DNA of 36,605 bases from an uncultured Oscillospiraceae bacterium (GCA_934655935.1 CAKUHJ010000004.1:1-36605), one strand, 5' to 3'; positions 8,011 through 16,555 are shown, counted from the stretch's first letter. Notes: generated from the letters alone by a model not told the origin. Made by a program: numbers and translations.

Positions 8011-9033
8011 TCAGCGCTGGACGCGTCCGGAGCCGTCGCCGTTCATGAGCGTCAGCACCTCTTCGACGCTGACCAGGTTATAGTCGTCCTCAATGCTGTG
8101 CTTGAGGCAGGAGGCAGCGGCGGCAAACTCCACGGCCTTCTGCTCGTCAAAGCCCTGCAGCATCGCATAGATCAGCGCCGCCGCGAACGAATCGCCGCCG
8201 CCCACGCGGTTGACGATGTGAATGGGATATTCTCTGGAGAAAACGGTTTTCCCGTCGTGATAGAGCATGGCGGCCCAGTCGTTATCGGAGGCGGATCGGC
8301 TCTTACGGAGCGTGGTTGCGACATAGGGCATGCCGAAGCGCGCGGAAAGCTGGCGCGCGACGTCCGCATAGCCGGAATAATCGAGCTTTCCGGCGGTCAC
8401 GTCCGTGTTGGCCGCGCGGATGCCGAGGACCTTCTCCACGTCCTCCTCGTTTGCAATCAGCACGTCCACATAGCCAAGAAGCTCCGACATGGTTTTTCCC
8501 GCCTGCTCTGAGCTCCAGAGGTTTTTGCGGAAGTTGAGGTCGCAGCTGACGCGCACGCCGAGGCGTCTTGCCGTCCGGCAGGCCTGCAGGCAGGCGGCCG
8601 CAAGCGAGGGGCTCAGCGCGGGCGTAATGCCCGTGAAGTGGAACCAGTCTGCGTCCGCGAGAATCTCATCCCAGGCGAAGGACTCCGGGCCTGCCTCAGA
8701 GATGGCGGTATGCTTCCGGTCGTAGATGACCCTGGACGGGCGCTGCGACGCGCCGCGCTCGGTGTAGAGAACGCCAATGCGTTCCCCGCCGCGCGCAACG
8801 TAATCAGTTCCGATGCCGAAGCGCCGCAGGGAGGCAATCGCCGCGTCGGCAATGCCGTTTTCAGGCAGCCGGGTGACCAGCTGCGCGCACATGCCGAACT
8901 GCGCCAGCGACGCGCAGACGTTGGACTCTGCACCGGTATAAAACGCGTGGAAATCATCCGCCTGCAGAAACCGGCGGTAGCCATCCGGCGAAAGACTCAG
9001 CATCAGCTCTCCGAAGCCTATGATTTTTTTCAT
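8011..9033 (-). CDS. kdgK: 2-dehydro-3-deoxygluconate (KDG) kinase, PfkB family
   Basis: This 340-aa PfkB/ribokinase-fold protein starts KKIIGFGELMLSLSP, has the substrate-binding GAESNV motif (34-39), CDLNFRK (164-170), ANEED (194-198) and the anion-hole/catalytic GGGDSF (D281). KDG kinase converts 2-keto-3-deoxygluconate to KDPG with ATP, the penultimate step of uronate breakdown. The aldolase for the next step is immediately upstream (12-base gap), which strongly supports KdgK rather than fructokinase. The ribosome site is AAGGAGG before the ATG. It is the last gene of the leftward operon, which probably starts at the 13187-13215 promoter. Confidence 0.88.
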   Translation of the reverse strand: MKKIIGFGELMLSLSPDGYRRFLQADDFHAFYTGAESNVCASLAQFGMCAQLVTRLPENGIADAAIASLRRFGIGTDYVARGGERIGVLYTERGASQRPSRVIYDRKHTAISEAGPESFAWDEILADADWFHFTGITPALSPSLAAACLQACRTARRLGVRVSCDLNFRKNLWSSEQAGKTMSELLGYVDVLIANEEDVEKVLGIRAANTDVTAGKLDYSGYADVARQLSARFGMPYVATTLRKSRSASDNDWAAMLYHDGKTVFSREYPIHIVNRVGGGDSFAAALIYAMLQGFDEQKAVEFAAAASCLKHSIEDDYNLVSVEEVLTLMNGDGSGRVQR

Positions 9034-9045
9034 ATGACTGCCTCC

Positions 9046-10011
9046 TTAGTGTACGATATGAATGGCAAAGCCGCCGATTTCCTGCTCAAGATAGGCGCAC
9101 GTCAGTTCGCCCGCGGCGTTGTATTTCCTGTAGTCCTCGCGCAGCGCCACGCCGTTTTCCCGCAGCCATGCGCAGGCGCGGAGCATGGAGAAGGTGCGCA
9201 CGCCGATGTGGCCCTTCTCGCCGGGGCCCATAAAGTCATTGCATTCCATGGCGCTTCCGGCGAAGACGCAGGCGCTGTGTGCAATGGTGGGCATGCAGAA
9301 GATGGAGGCAAAGCGGCTTGCGGTCTGCTCGGCCTGTTCGCGGCTGGCGTGGTTGACGCCGACATGCGCGAGCGTGAAGCCGAGAGAGATTCTCCGCGCC
9401 TGACGGCAGCGCTCGGTGATGGCGGCAAAGTCGCCGCGCTCAAGAAGCTCCTTCGGTGCGACGAAGCTTCCGCCGCACGCGCCGACGACGCTGCTGGAGA
9501 GATATTCGCCGAGCGTGTCGAGGGTAATGCCGCCGGTCGGCAGGAACTGAAGGCCCTGGAACGGACCGGAAAAATCCTTCATTGCCGCAAGGCCGCCTGC
9601 GGCCTGCGCCGGAAAGAACTTCACAAGGCGGAGCCCGGCCTCGTAGGCCAGCTGAATTTCGCTTGCCGTTGTGCAGCCCGGAATGACTGCGACGTCCTTT
9701 TCCAGGCACAGCGCCACAAGCTCCGGGTGATAGCCGGGGCTTACGATGAAGTCCGCGCCGGCGGCGATGGCCTCCTCGGCCTGCCGGGGTGTGAGAATGG
9801 TGCCCGCGCCGACCAGCATCTGCGGCTGCGCGGCCTTCATGCGCTGCATGGCCGCAAGCGCGCCCTCCGAGCGGGCCAGAACCTCAATGGCCGGAATCCC
9901 ACCGTCGCACTGGGCCTTTGCCAGAGGCTCGGCCCAGGCGGGATTTTTGATGTTTGCAACCGGCAGAACGCCGATCTCCAGAATGCGCCGGATTGCCTGT
10001 TCACGGTTCAT
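9046..10011 (-). CDS. eda: KDPG/KHG aldolase fused to a C-terminal VOC (glyoxalase-like) domain
   Basis: Residues 1-205 are a class I KDPG aldolase: IEVLARS with E43, GAGTIL (68-73), SPGYHPE, IPGCTTASEIQLAYEAG and VKFFPA with the Schiff-base K131, then LPTGGI. It cleaves KDPG to pyruvate and glyceraldehyde 3-phosphate. Ordinary Eda proteins stop near 205-215 residues; this one continues to 321. Residues 211-321 have a vicinal-oxygen-chelate pattern: LAHVGVNH (H216), GHIGVRTF (H268), and YLEQEIGGFAIHIV (E309/E311), the usual three metal-ligand positions. The added domain may bind a sugar acid or catalyse isomerisation; that is inference. The gene is spaced 12 bases from each operon neighbour. 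Confidence 0.9.
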   Translation of the reverse strand: MNREQAIRRILEIGVLPVANIKNPAWAEPLAKAQCDGGIPAIEVLARSEGALAAMQRMKAAQPQMLVGAGTILTPRQAEEAIAAGADFIVSPGYHPELVALCLEKDVAVIPGCTTASEIQLAYEAGLRLVKFFPAQAAGGLAAMKDFSGPFQGLQFLPTGGITLDTLGEYLSSSVVGACGGSFVAPKELLERGDFAAITERCRQARRISLGFTLAHVGVNHASREQAEQTASRFASIFCMPTIAHSACVFAGSAMECNDFMGPGEKGHIGVRTFSMLRACAWLRENGVALREDYRKYNAAGELTCAYLEQEIGGFAIHIVH

Positions 10012-10023
10012 AAAAAATCTCCT

Positions 10024-13000
10024 TTACTGCGCAAATTCAAATTGAAGGATTTCAGTGGTTTCGTTCGCGGCGGTCACGCTGAGGCAGAAGCTGAAATGGC
10101 CCTGAAGCTTGGCGACCTCACCGGACGGGTCCAGCGCGCTCAGTGCGCACCGGCGGTTGAAATAGCCGTATTCGGCGGCTTCAAACACGGTTTCGCCGGT
10201 TTCGGCGTCCGTAATGCGGACAAGCACCTCGGAAAGGTCATAGTTCGAGACCACGACGCCGCGCAGGCCGCCGGAGAGATCGTACGGTGTATTTGCGTCG
10301 TACACCGTCAGCCACGGCGTTTCAAAATAACCGGTCTCAAAGGCTGTGTCGCGGGAGGGCAGATATGCCTCGCTGCAAAGCTGCATGAACGAGAACGAGC
10401 GGTTGACGCCCCAGGAGGTGTGCTCGACCGGGTCGAGCGTCGAGGTCTGCTCGTCGACGAGCAGATAGCTCGCGTAGGGATCGATGCTTCCGTCTGCGTT
10501 CCGGACGACGTGCACGTCGGTGATCAGCCGCAGATGCGAAAGCCGCTCGTTGGCGCCGATCCACTGGCTGTAGAGGTAGTCTCCGCGTCGGGCGGCGGCA
10601 TAGGCCTCGTAGATGCGCTGGGAGTCCGCGTTGTCGCTGACAATGACGGTGCTCAGCGCGCTCGACGGGCGGATTTCGTAATCGCCCACGCGCACGGCGG
10701 GGCCGTGCCGTCCGGCGGCCTTCGGGATGATGTTCACAAGCGGATCGCCAAGCCACGCCCAATAGTCATAGCTGTTTGTCACCCGGCTGATCGACTGGAA
10801 GATGGCGCTGGTGCAGTTGTTGCCGTGCATGGTGTTCCAGGCCGTGGGGCCGGTATAGCGGCCGGCTTCGTCCAGCGTGCGGGCAAAGCTTTCCAGATTG
10901 TCCATGCCGTTGTAGCCGCCGATATAGGGCAGACCGTAGTAGGTTTCCCCGGGCAGGTAATGCAGCGCGCCGGTAACCGAGCTGGAGCCGGCAAAGTTGA
11001 TGTCCTCCGGCGAGCTCCAGGCCTGCTTTGCCATGGACTCCATATAGGAAATGAAGGCCTCGATTTTCTCCTGAACCAGCGCCTCGTCATAGCTGGAGAC
11101 CGCGCCGCTTTCGGCAAGGGCGGCAATCTGCTCCGCGCCGGGAAGCTGCTTCGCCGCCGCATAGACAGAGACCTCCTCTACAGGGGAAAACGCGGTATAG
11201 CGCACGCCGTCATAAATAAAGGTATAGAAGGCCGCCGCGCGGTACCGCAGGCCGTACTCCTCTGCAGGAATCCCGCTGAGCTCTGCGTAGAGCGCATGCT
11301 CCGGCAGCGTGTCCGCGCCCAGCATCCCCTCCGGTATGCTGCTGCCCTCCGTCCAGAGAAGCTCCTTTGCTGCGGCCGACTCCAGGTAGAGGTCTGCGTC
11401 CGAGCGCAGCATGTTCTCCGGCAGCAGGCGGACGCCGCAGGATTCGATGTACAGGCCGGCAGACTCTGCGTCCTCAATGCCGAAGGCAAAGCCGAGCGTC
11501 TGCTGCTCGCCCTCCGCGCGGAGCAGCACGCCGAGCAGGCCGATCTGCGGCCGGGGCAGCACTGTAACCGGAATGCTCCCTGCAAGCGTGCCACCATAGA
11601 AGACCTGGATTTCCCAGGTTCCTGCCGGGAGTGCTTCGCTGAGCGGACCGACGTCCGTTCCGTCCGGCAGGCAGAATCTCACACTCTGCAGGCTCTGCCG
11701 CCAGCGGAGCGTCTTCTCGCCCAGGCTCAGCGTCAGCCCCGTGGGATTCAGGTGATCACCCGTAAAGTACAGCACGCGCTGCGGCAGGCTCAGAAGCGAG
11801 GCGCTTTCTGCCTGTGCGGGTGCAAGCTCCGTAAAACCCACCGCCTGCGAAAGCAGTGCCTGCGCGTCGCCGGGATAGGCCGAGACATCCAGAAGCGTCG
11901 AGGCGGGCTTGTTCTTATAGAGATTTCCGACCTTTGCCATCAGCTTCACGCCGGGGGCGAAGGTGCCGCCCGTAATGCGGAGCTCCGCTTCGGCGCTCGC
12001 GCCCCGGAAGCCGGCGGAGGAGAACAGCTGAACCTTCCCGTGCAGCGTGCCGCCGCGGATTTCAATCAGCGCGTCGCCGTCCTGAATACCGCGCGCGTCG
12101 TTCGTCGTGCCGGAAACAAGGCCCGTGACAACCGTGTCACCCTCAAGAATCAGATGCGAGCTGCCGTAAAGCTCGCCGAAGCCCGGAAGACCGATGCCCA
12201 TCGAGCCGGCGCAGACGGTATAGAATGTTCCGCTGCGCAAAATGAGCTCCGTGCTCCGCTCCAGGTTCACAACGCTCTGGCCGCCGGCAATGCTTGGATA
12301 GGTATCCGCGGCGGGGTTTTCCACCTCGTTCCCATCCCGGCCGATCGGGTAGCAGCGCACGCCGGTATCCACGACCGTCCGGAAGCCGCAGCCTGCGATG
12401 ACGCGATTGGCTGCGGAAAAACCGTTTCCGTCCTGCGTGCAGATATCCATATCGCGGAAGGTGACGGCGTTGTTCAGCAGCAGATTGACCGGCGCCTGCA
12501 GAATCAGCCTTGCGCCGTTTGCTTCGCGGTAGTCCACGCCCTCCCAGACGCTGGTAAAGGTGATGGGCGCGTCCCCGATGTGCGGCAGCATCAGATCATA
12601 GACGCCCTCCGCGCCCTTTGCGCGGGCCTGGTCGCACAGGACCTCGCCGCAGAAAACGATGGTTCCGCCCGTGCCGTACAGCCGCGCGACGGCCTGATAG
12701 AGTACGGAATCATAATAGCCCTCGGGCTCCGCCATGGACAAAATCACATTGTCCGAGCTCTGCGCGCCAAGCGCCTGCTCGGGGGACGAGCCGTCGCCGG
12801 CGCCGCCGTCGGCGATGAAGAGGACCGGGCGTTCCTCCTGCGTTTCAAGCGGATAGGCTTCGATCGGCGCGGCTGCGGCAAGCGTCCCGGCGTCCACGCG
12901 CGGAATCTGCGGAAGAGACAGGGTCTGCGGGTCGATGCGCGCCGGCTGCCAGAGCGCCGCCTCCGCTGCGTCCGGCTGCTCGTCGGGCTGGGATGGCTGC

Positions 13001-13119
13001 GTCTGCGCGGGCGCGTCCGGCTCCTGTACGGCCGGGGATTCCTTTCCGCAGGCGCTCAGAAGCGTGAGCGGCATGACGCAGGCCAGAAGCCACGCGGCAA
13101 TTTGTTTGGATTTTCTCAT
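10024..13119 (-). CDS. Large lipoprotein: beta-helix region plus NlpC/P60-like C-terminal domain (1031 aa)
   Basis: A lipoprotein signal ends in LTLLSAC (C24), followed by a Pro/Gln-rich linker (28-55). Residues about 100-430 repeat short strand-turn units (LILQAPVNLLLNNAVTF, LILRSGTFYTV, IEIRGGTLHGK, LRITGGTFAPG), typical of a right-handed parallel beta-helix as in pectate-lyase-like proteins. Residues about 445-655 look like beta-sandwich domains. Residues about 720-900 contain GNNCTSAIFQ (C769) and, after a GDYLYSQ motif (846-852), LSHLRLI (H862) and SYLLVDEQ. That Cys-then-GD-then-His order resembles NlpC/P60 cysteine peptidases. ATG 13119 is chosen for the AGGGC/GGAGGG site and signal peptide; 13146 is an unsupported earlier start. 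First gene of the kdgK-eda operon. Polysaccharide binding or cleavage and wall hydrolysis are both possible. Confidence 0.8.
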   Translation of the reverse strand: MRKSKQIAAWLLACVMPLTLLSACGKESPAVQEPDAPAQTQPSQPDEQPDAAEAALWQPARIDPQTLSLPQIPRVDAGTLAAAAPIEAYPLETQEERPVLFIADGGAGDGSSPEQALGAQSSDNVILSMAEPEGYYDSVLYQAVARLYGTGGTIVFCGEVLCDQARAKGAEGVYDLMLPHIGDAPITFTSVWEGVDYREANGARLILQAPVNLLLNNAVTFRDMDICTQDGNGFSAANRVIAGCGFRTVVDTGVRCYPIGRDGNEVENPAADTYPSIAGGQSVVNLERSTELILRSGTFYTVCAGSMGIGLPGFGELYGSSHLILEGDTVVTGLVSGTTNDARGIQDGDALIEIRGGTLHGKVQLFSSAGFRGASAEAELRITGGTFAPGVKLMAKVGNLYKNKPASTLLDVSAYPGDAQALLSQAVGFTELAPAQAESASLLSLPQRVLYFTGDHLNPTGLTLSLGEKTLRWRQSLQSVRFCLPDGTDVGPLSEALPAGTWEIQVFYGGTLAGSIPVTVLPRPQIGLLGVLLRAEGEQQTLGFAFGIEDAESAGLYIESCGVRLLPENMLRSDADLYLESAAAKELLWTEGSSIPEGMLGADTLPEHALYAELSGIPAEEYGLRYRAAAFYTFIYDGVRYTAFSPVEEVSVYAAAKQLPGAEQIAALAESGAVSSYDEALVQEKIEAFISYMESMAKQAWSSPEDINFAGSSSVTGALHYLPGETYYGLPYIGGYNGMDNLESFARTLDEAGRYTGPTAWNTMHGNNCTSAIFQSISRVTNSYDYWAWLGDPLVNIIPKAAGRHGPAVRVGDYEIRPSSALSTVIVSDNADSQRIYEAYAAARRGDYLYSQWIGANERLSHLRLITDVHVVRNADGSIDPYASYLLVDEQTSTLDPVEHTSWGVNRSFSFMQLCSEAYLPSRDTAFETGYFETPWLTVYDANTPYDLSGGLRGVVVSNYDLSEVLVRITDAETGETVFEAAEYGYFNRRCALSALDPSGEVAKLQGHFSFCLSVTAANETTEILQFEFAQ

Positions 13120-13160
13120 AGTCTGCCCTCCATTTTCCGGCGGCATGGCCGCCGCCGGAC

Positions 13161-13178
13161 AACTTATACGGATAAGTT
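13161..13178. promoter_or_regulatory. AraR-like operator downstream of the leftward promoter
   Basis: AACTTATACGGATAAGTT is an 18-bp palindrome with one central mismatch pair, the best full-length match in the window. It lies just downstream of the -10 at 13187-13192 on the - strand, over the expected start of the lipoprotein-eda-kdgK transcript. Confidence 0.75.
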
Positions 13179-13186
13179 ACAGCTAC

Positions 13187-13215
13187 ATGATACACGGGGT
13201 TTCCGCGTTCGTCAA
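13187..13215 (-). promoter_or_regulatory. Sigma-A-type promoter of the lipoprotein-eda-kdgK operon
   Basis: On the - strand TTGACG (13210-13215) and TATCAT (13187-13192) are 17 bp apart. An A/T-rich tract (13214-13232) lies directly upstream and could act as an UP element for this promoter. Confidence 0.75.
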
Positions 13216-13236
13216 TAAAAAAATAAAAAAATACGC

Positions 13237-13265
13237 TTGCTTATCCGGATAAGTTGTGCTAATCT
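13237..13265 (+). promoter_or_regulatory. Promoter of the transporter operon with embedded operator
   Basis: TTGCTT (13237-13242) and TAATCT (13260-13265) are 17 bp apart. The perfect palindrome CTTATCCGGATAAG (13240-13253) starts inside the -35 and fills the spacer, so a repressor there would directly exclude RNA polymerase. Confidence 0.7.
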
Positions 13266-13313
13266 ACGAACAGAGGCTGGGGCGACGGCACGGTGCAGGT
13301 CCGGTTGCCTGCC

Positions 13314-13331
13314 GACTTGTCCGGACAAGCT
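13314..13331. promoter_or_regulatory. Third AraR-like operator in the divergent region
   Basis: GACTTGTCCGGACAAGCT has a perfect 14-bp core palindrome CTTGTCCGGACAAG (13316-13329). Its centre is 76 bp from the 13240-13253 operator, which in turn is 77 bp from the 13161-13178 operator. Confidence 0.7.
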
Positions 13332-13375
13332 GACAAGCTGCCTCGCCCAACGATTCAATATGAGGAGACTGGAAT

Positions 13376-14569
13376 ATGGAAAAGAAGCTTAAAATCGGCG
13401 TATTCGGCGTCTGGCGCGGCCTGGCGTTTATCAAGGCACTGGCAAAAATCGACGAGGCGGACGTCACGGCTATCTGCGACAAGGACGAAAGCAAGGTACG
13501 TGAGGCAAAGAAATTCTGCCCTGCGGACGTGCGGGTCTGCACGGATTTTGACGAGCTGATCCACAGCGGCATCGACGCGGTGGTCCTGGGCAACTATTTT
13601 GACGAGCATGCGCCCTTCGCCATCCGGGCGATGGAGGCCGGCGTCGACGTGTTCAGCGAAACCACGCCCGCCTTTACGCTCAAGGAGTGCGTGGAGCTCG
13701 TGGAGGCTGTGGAGAAAACCGGCAGAACCTACGCGCTGGCGGAGAATTATCCGTTCTATCGCGCCAACCGGGAAATCACCCGCGTGTATCAGACCGGCGT
13801 GCTCGGCGAGGTCGTCTTCGCGGAGGGCGAATACGTCCATCCGATGAGCCCGGCGGAGTGCCGCTACTTTACCCCCGCAGGCCGCCACTGGAGAAACGGC
13901 CTGCCCACCACGTATTACTGCACGCATGCGCTTTCGCCCCTGATGAGCGCGACGGGACTGATGCCCAAGCGCGTCATCGGCAAGGTCAGCGTCAGCCGCG
14001 GCTATGCCGAGGAGCTGGGCAAGGCCCCTGGCAGCAGCTGCGACAATGCGGGTATTCTTCTTGTGGAAATGGACAACGGCGCGATTTTCCGTGTCGCGGG
14101 CGACTGCCAGTTCGGTACGCGCGGCAACTGGTACCGCCTGGGCTGCCAGAAGGGAAGCATCGAAAACCAGCGCGGCTCCGGCGAGCTGGTCCGCCTGTGC
14201 TTCAACCCCTGGGACCTGCCGAAGGACGGCTCGTACCAGACGGCGGAGTCCACCTATCTGCCGCTGGAGTCGCCGCTGGAGGAAAAGGCGAAGGGCGCAG
14301 ACCACGGCGGAAGCGATTTCTTTGTGACCTGGAACTTTATTCAGGATCTTCTGCATCACCGCGAGCCCTTTATGAACGTTTACCGTGCGGTCTCGATTTC
14401 CGCAGTTGGCATTCTCGGCTGGCGCAGCGCGCTGGACGGCAGCCGCCAGATGGATATTCCCGATTTTTCGGACCCGGCCGCGCGCAATCTGGTGCGCAGC
14501 GACGCGCTCTCGCCCCTGTATCACCTCGGCCAGGAGCCCACGCTTCCGAACTTTATCCACGCGCTTTAA
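13376..14569 (+). CDS. Gfo/Idh/MocA-family NAD(P)-dependent oxidoreductase
   Basis: This 397-aa protein has an N-terminal Rossmann domain (KIGVFGVWRGLAFIKALAKI, VTAICDKDESKVREA), the family's second motif (GIDAVVLGNYFDEHAPFAIRAMEAGVDVFSE), and a middle EKTGRTYALAENYPFYR segment. In most members the position after E is a lysine in EKP; here it is SETTPA, so the canonical EKP lysine is missing, which makes substrate or activity uncertain. C-terminal beta-sheet substrate domain includes GSDFFVTWNFIQDLL. Family members oxidise or reduce sugar and inositol carbons. GAGGAG precedes the ATG. It heads the seven-gene operon carrying the sugar transporter. Confidence 0.85.
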   Translation: MEKKLKIGVFGVWRGLAFIKALAKIDEADVTAICDKDESKVREAKKFCPADVRVCTDFDELIHSGIDAVVLGNYFDEHAPFAIRAMEAGVDVFSETTPAFTLKECVELVEAVEKTGRTYALAENYPFYRANREITRVYQTGVLGEVVFAEGEYVHPMSPAECRYFTPAGRHWRNGLPTTYYCTHALSPLMSATGLMPKRVIGKVSVSRGYAEELGKAPGSSCDNAGILLVEMDNGAIFRVAGDCQFGTRGNWYRLGCQKGSIENQRGSGELVRLCFNPWDLPKDGSYQTAESTYLPLESPLEEKAKGADHGGSDFFVTWNFIQDLLHHREPFMNVYRAVSISAVGILGWRSALDGSRQMDIPDFSDPAARNLVRSDALSPLYHLGQEPTLPNFIHAL

Positions 14570-14591
14570 AGCGCGGCAGCTTTGCCCCGAA

Positions 14592-14642
14592 GCGTCCGCC
14601 CGTCCGGTCTCTGCGCCACAGGGCCGGGCGGCGAACGGACGC
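14592..14642 (+). promoter_or_regulatory. Intercistronic hairpin ahead of the permease gene
   Basis: GCGTCCG (14592-14598) pairs with CGGACGC (14636-14642), with further G+C pairing (CCCGTCCGG opposite CCGGGCGG) inside. No T run follows, so it is more likely an RNA-processing or stability structure than a terminator. The ribosome site GGAGGGG comes after it. Confidence 0.5.
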
Positions 14643-14670
14643 GGGCGCTTTCCAGAAAAGGAGGGGTTCT

Positions 14671-15636
14671 ATGAACCGAGAAAAAACATGTGCCGGTGCG
14701 GACACGGCTGTCCGCAGCGTCGGCGGCAGGCCAAGGCTTGTGCGCCTGCGCAGGAACGCGCCGTATCTTCTGATGATGCTGATTCCGGCGCTGTATTTCC
14801 TGCTGTTCTGCTATTGGCCGATGTTTGGCATCAGCATGGCCTTCCAGGATTATAAGGTCGGCGCGCCCTTTTTGGGCGAGGGGACAAAGTGGGTGGGCCT
14901 CAAATGGTTCCTGCAGCTGCTCAATAGCCCGCTTTTTCTGCGACTGCTGCGAAATACACTGCTCATCAGCCTTTACGATCTTGTAATCGGGTTTCCGCTG
15001 TGCATCGTTTTTGCGCTGCTTCTGAACGAGGTGCGCAACAGATTTTTCCGGCAGCTGACCGCCAACGTCAGCCTGCTGCCTTGGTTTATTTCCACGGTTG
15101 TGGTTGTGGCGATTATCAACAACTTTTTCTCCATCGACGACGGCATCATTCAGAACATCATCGAAAAGCTCGGCGGCAAACGCAGCACCATCATCGGCAA
15201 CCCCAGTTGGTTCCGGACGCTCTATATCGGCTCCGGCATCTGGCAGGGCTGCGGCTTCGGTGCGGTGGTGTTTACGGCGGCCATCTCCGGCATCGATCCC
15301 ACGCTTTACGAGGCCGCCGCGCTGGACGGCTCGACGCGCTTTAAAAACATCTTTCTCATCACGCTGCCGTGCATCCTGCCGACGATCATCATCATGCTCA
15401 TTCTTCGCTTCGGAAGCCTGATGAGCGTGGGCTCGACAAAGATTCTTCTGATGTACCGGCCTGTGACCTACGAAACGGCGGATGTGTTTGGTACCTACGC
15501 CTACCGGATCGCCTTTTCGGACGGAAAGATGAGTTATTCCACGGCGGTGGACCTGTTCACGTCGCTGGTAAATCTGGCGCTGCTGCTTCTGGCGAACCTC
15601 GGCGCGAAAAAATACTCGGAAACATCGCTGTTCTGA
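14671..15636 (+). CDS. lplB: ABC sugar transporter permease, LplB type
   Basis: The protein has 321 residues with about six membrane segments (for example YLLMMLIPALYFLLFCYWPMF near 32-52). It has the permease EAA loop YEAAALDGSTRFKNIFLITLP that contacts the ATPase. The PMFGISMAFQDYKVG and GDIWQG-like regions match the LplB/YtcP branch of carbohydrate uptake (CUT1) permeases, which import oligosaccharides. The ATG at 14671 follows AAGGAGGGG; the frame is open much further upstream but overlaps the oxidoreductase gene. No ATPase gene is present, as is usual for CUT1 systems that share MsmX-type ATPases. Gene symbol is by family resemblance. Confidence 0.88.
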   Translation: MNREKTCAGADTAVRSVGGRPRLVRLRRNAPYLLMMLIPALYFLLFCYWPMFGISMAFQDYKVGAPFLGEGTKWVGLKWFLQLLNSPLFLRLLRNTLLISLYDLVIGFPLCIVFALLLNEVRNRFFRQLTANVSLLPWFISTVVVVAIINNFFSIDDGIIQNIIEKLGGKRSTIIGNPSWFRTLYIGSGIWQGCGFGAVVFTAAISGIDPTLYEAAALDGSTRFKNIFLITLPCILPTIIIMLILRFGSLMSVGSTKILLMYRPVTYETADVFGTYAYRIAFSDGKMSYSTAVDLFTSLVNLALLLLANLGAKKYSETSLF

Positions 15637-15649
15637 CGGGAGGCTGCAT

Positions 15650-16555
15650 ATGAAAACAAAAAGTCATTTCAGAAAGACAGCCTCGGATCGGATCTTTGAT
15701 GCGGTCATTGTGATTTTTGTCTTCTTCGTGATCACCATCACGCTGTATCCGCTGATCTATGTGTTCAGCATGTCCATTTCCGACCCGATCCGCGCGGCCA
15801 GAGGCGAGGTCTTCCTGCTGCCGAAGGGCTTTGACCTGACGGCAATCAAAAAGGTGCTCTCGGACCCGGATATCCTGCGCTACTATTATAATACCGTATG
15901 GTATACGGTGGTCGGCACGGTGCTCGGCATTCTTACCACGGCGCTTGCCGCGTATCCGCTTTCCCGCCGGGAGTTCGACTACCGCAATATCTTCATGAAA
16001 TTCATCATGGTCACCATGTTCTTTGGCGGCGGCCTGATTCCGACCTATATGGTGGTGGCAAAGTTCCTGAACCTCTACAACAGCCGCTGGTCCATCATTC
16101 TTCCGGGCCTGACGAGCGCGTGGAACGTGGTGGTCGCGCGGACGTATTTTGCTTCCCTGCCGGAGGAAATCATCGAAAGCGCCCGCCTGGACGGCGCGTC
16201 CGAATTCCGCATCTTCGGCCAGCTGGTCATGCCGCTTTCCAAGCCCATTCTGGGCGTGCTGGCGCTTTACTACGCGGTCGGCCTCTGGAACAACTACTTT
16301 GGACCCATGATCTATCTTGGCAAAAAGGAGCTGCAGCCGCTGTCGCTTTACATCCGCAGCGTCATGATGCAGAATTCCATCGAGAGCCTTGCGGGCTCCC
16401 CGGTTGCCATCGACGTTAAGGGCGCGGCCCTTCTGTCTGCATTGCAGATCAAATACGCCGTGATTGTCATCGCCGTTCTGCCGATGATGCTGATCTACCC
16501 CCTGATCAGCAAGAATCTGGAGAAGGGCCTGATGATCGGCGCGGTCAAGGCATAA
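15650..16555 (+). CDS. lplC: ABC sugar transporter permease, LplC type
   Basis: The protein has 301 residues with six predicted membrane segments starting at IFDAVIVIFVFFVITITLYP, the EAA loop EEIIESARLDGASEFRIFGQLVMP, and the LplC-like end (PLISKNLEKGLMIGAVKA). It forms the second transmembrane half of the importer with the gene 13 bases upstream. GGGAGG precedes the ATG. Imports the same substrate as the preceding permease, presumably a uronate-containing oligosaccharide by context. Confidence 0.9.
   Translation: MKTKSHFRKTASDRIFDAVIVIFVFFVITITLYPLIYVFSMSISDPIRAARGEVFLLPKGFDLTAIKKVLSDPDILRYYYNTVWYTVVGTVLGILTTALAAYPLSRREFDYRNIFMKFIMVTMFFGGGLIPTYMVVAKFLNLYNSRWSIILPGLTSAWNVVVARTYFASLPEEIIESARLDGASEFRIFGQLVMPLSKPILGVLALYYAVGLWNNYFGPMIYLGKKELQPLSLYIRSVMMQNSIESLAGSPVAIDVKGAALLSALQIKYAVIVIAVLPMMLIYPLISKNLEKGLMIGAVKA

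Noticed and set aside
8638..13218. Very long + strand open frame of 1526 codons opposite the kdgK-eda-lipoprotein genes
   Set aside because: It is antisense to three genes with clear families, lacks a ribosome site and recognisable domains, and reflects high G+C at third positions; the other long antisense frames are rejected for the same reason.
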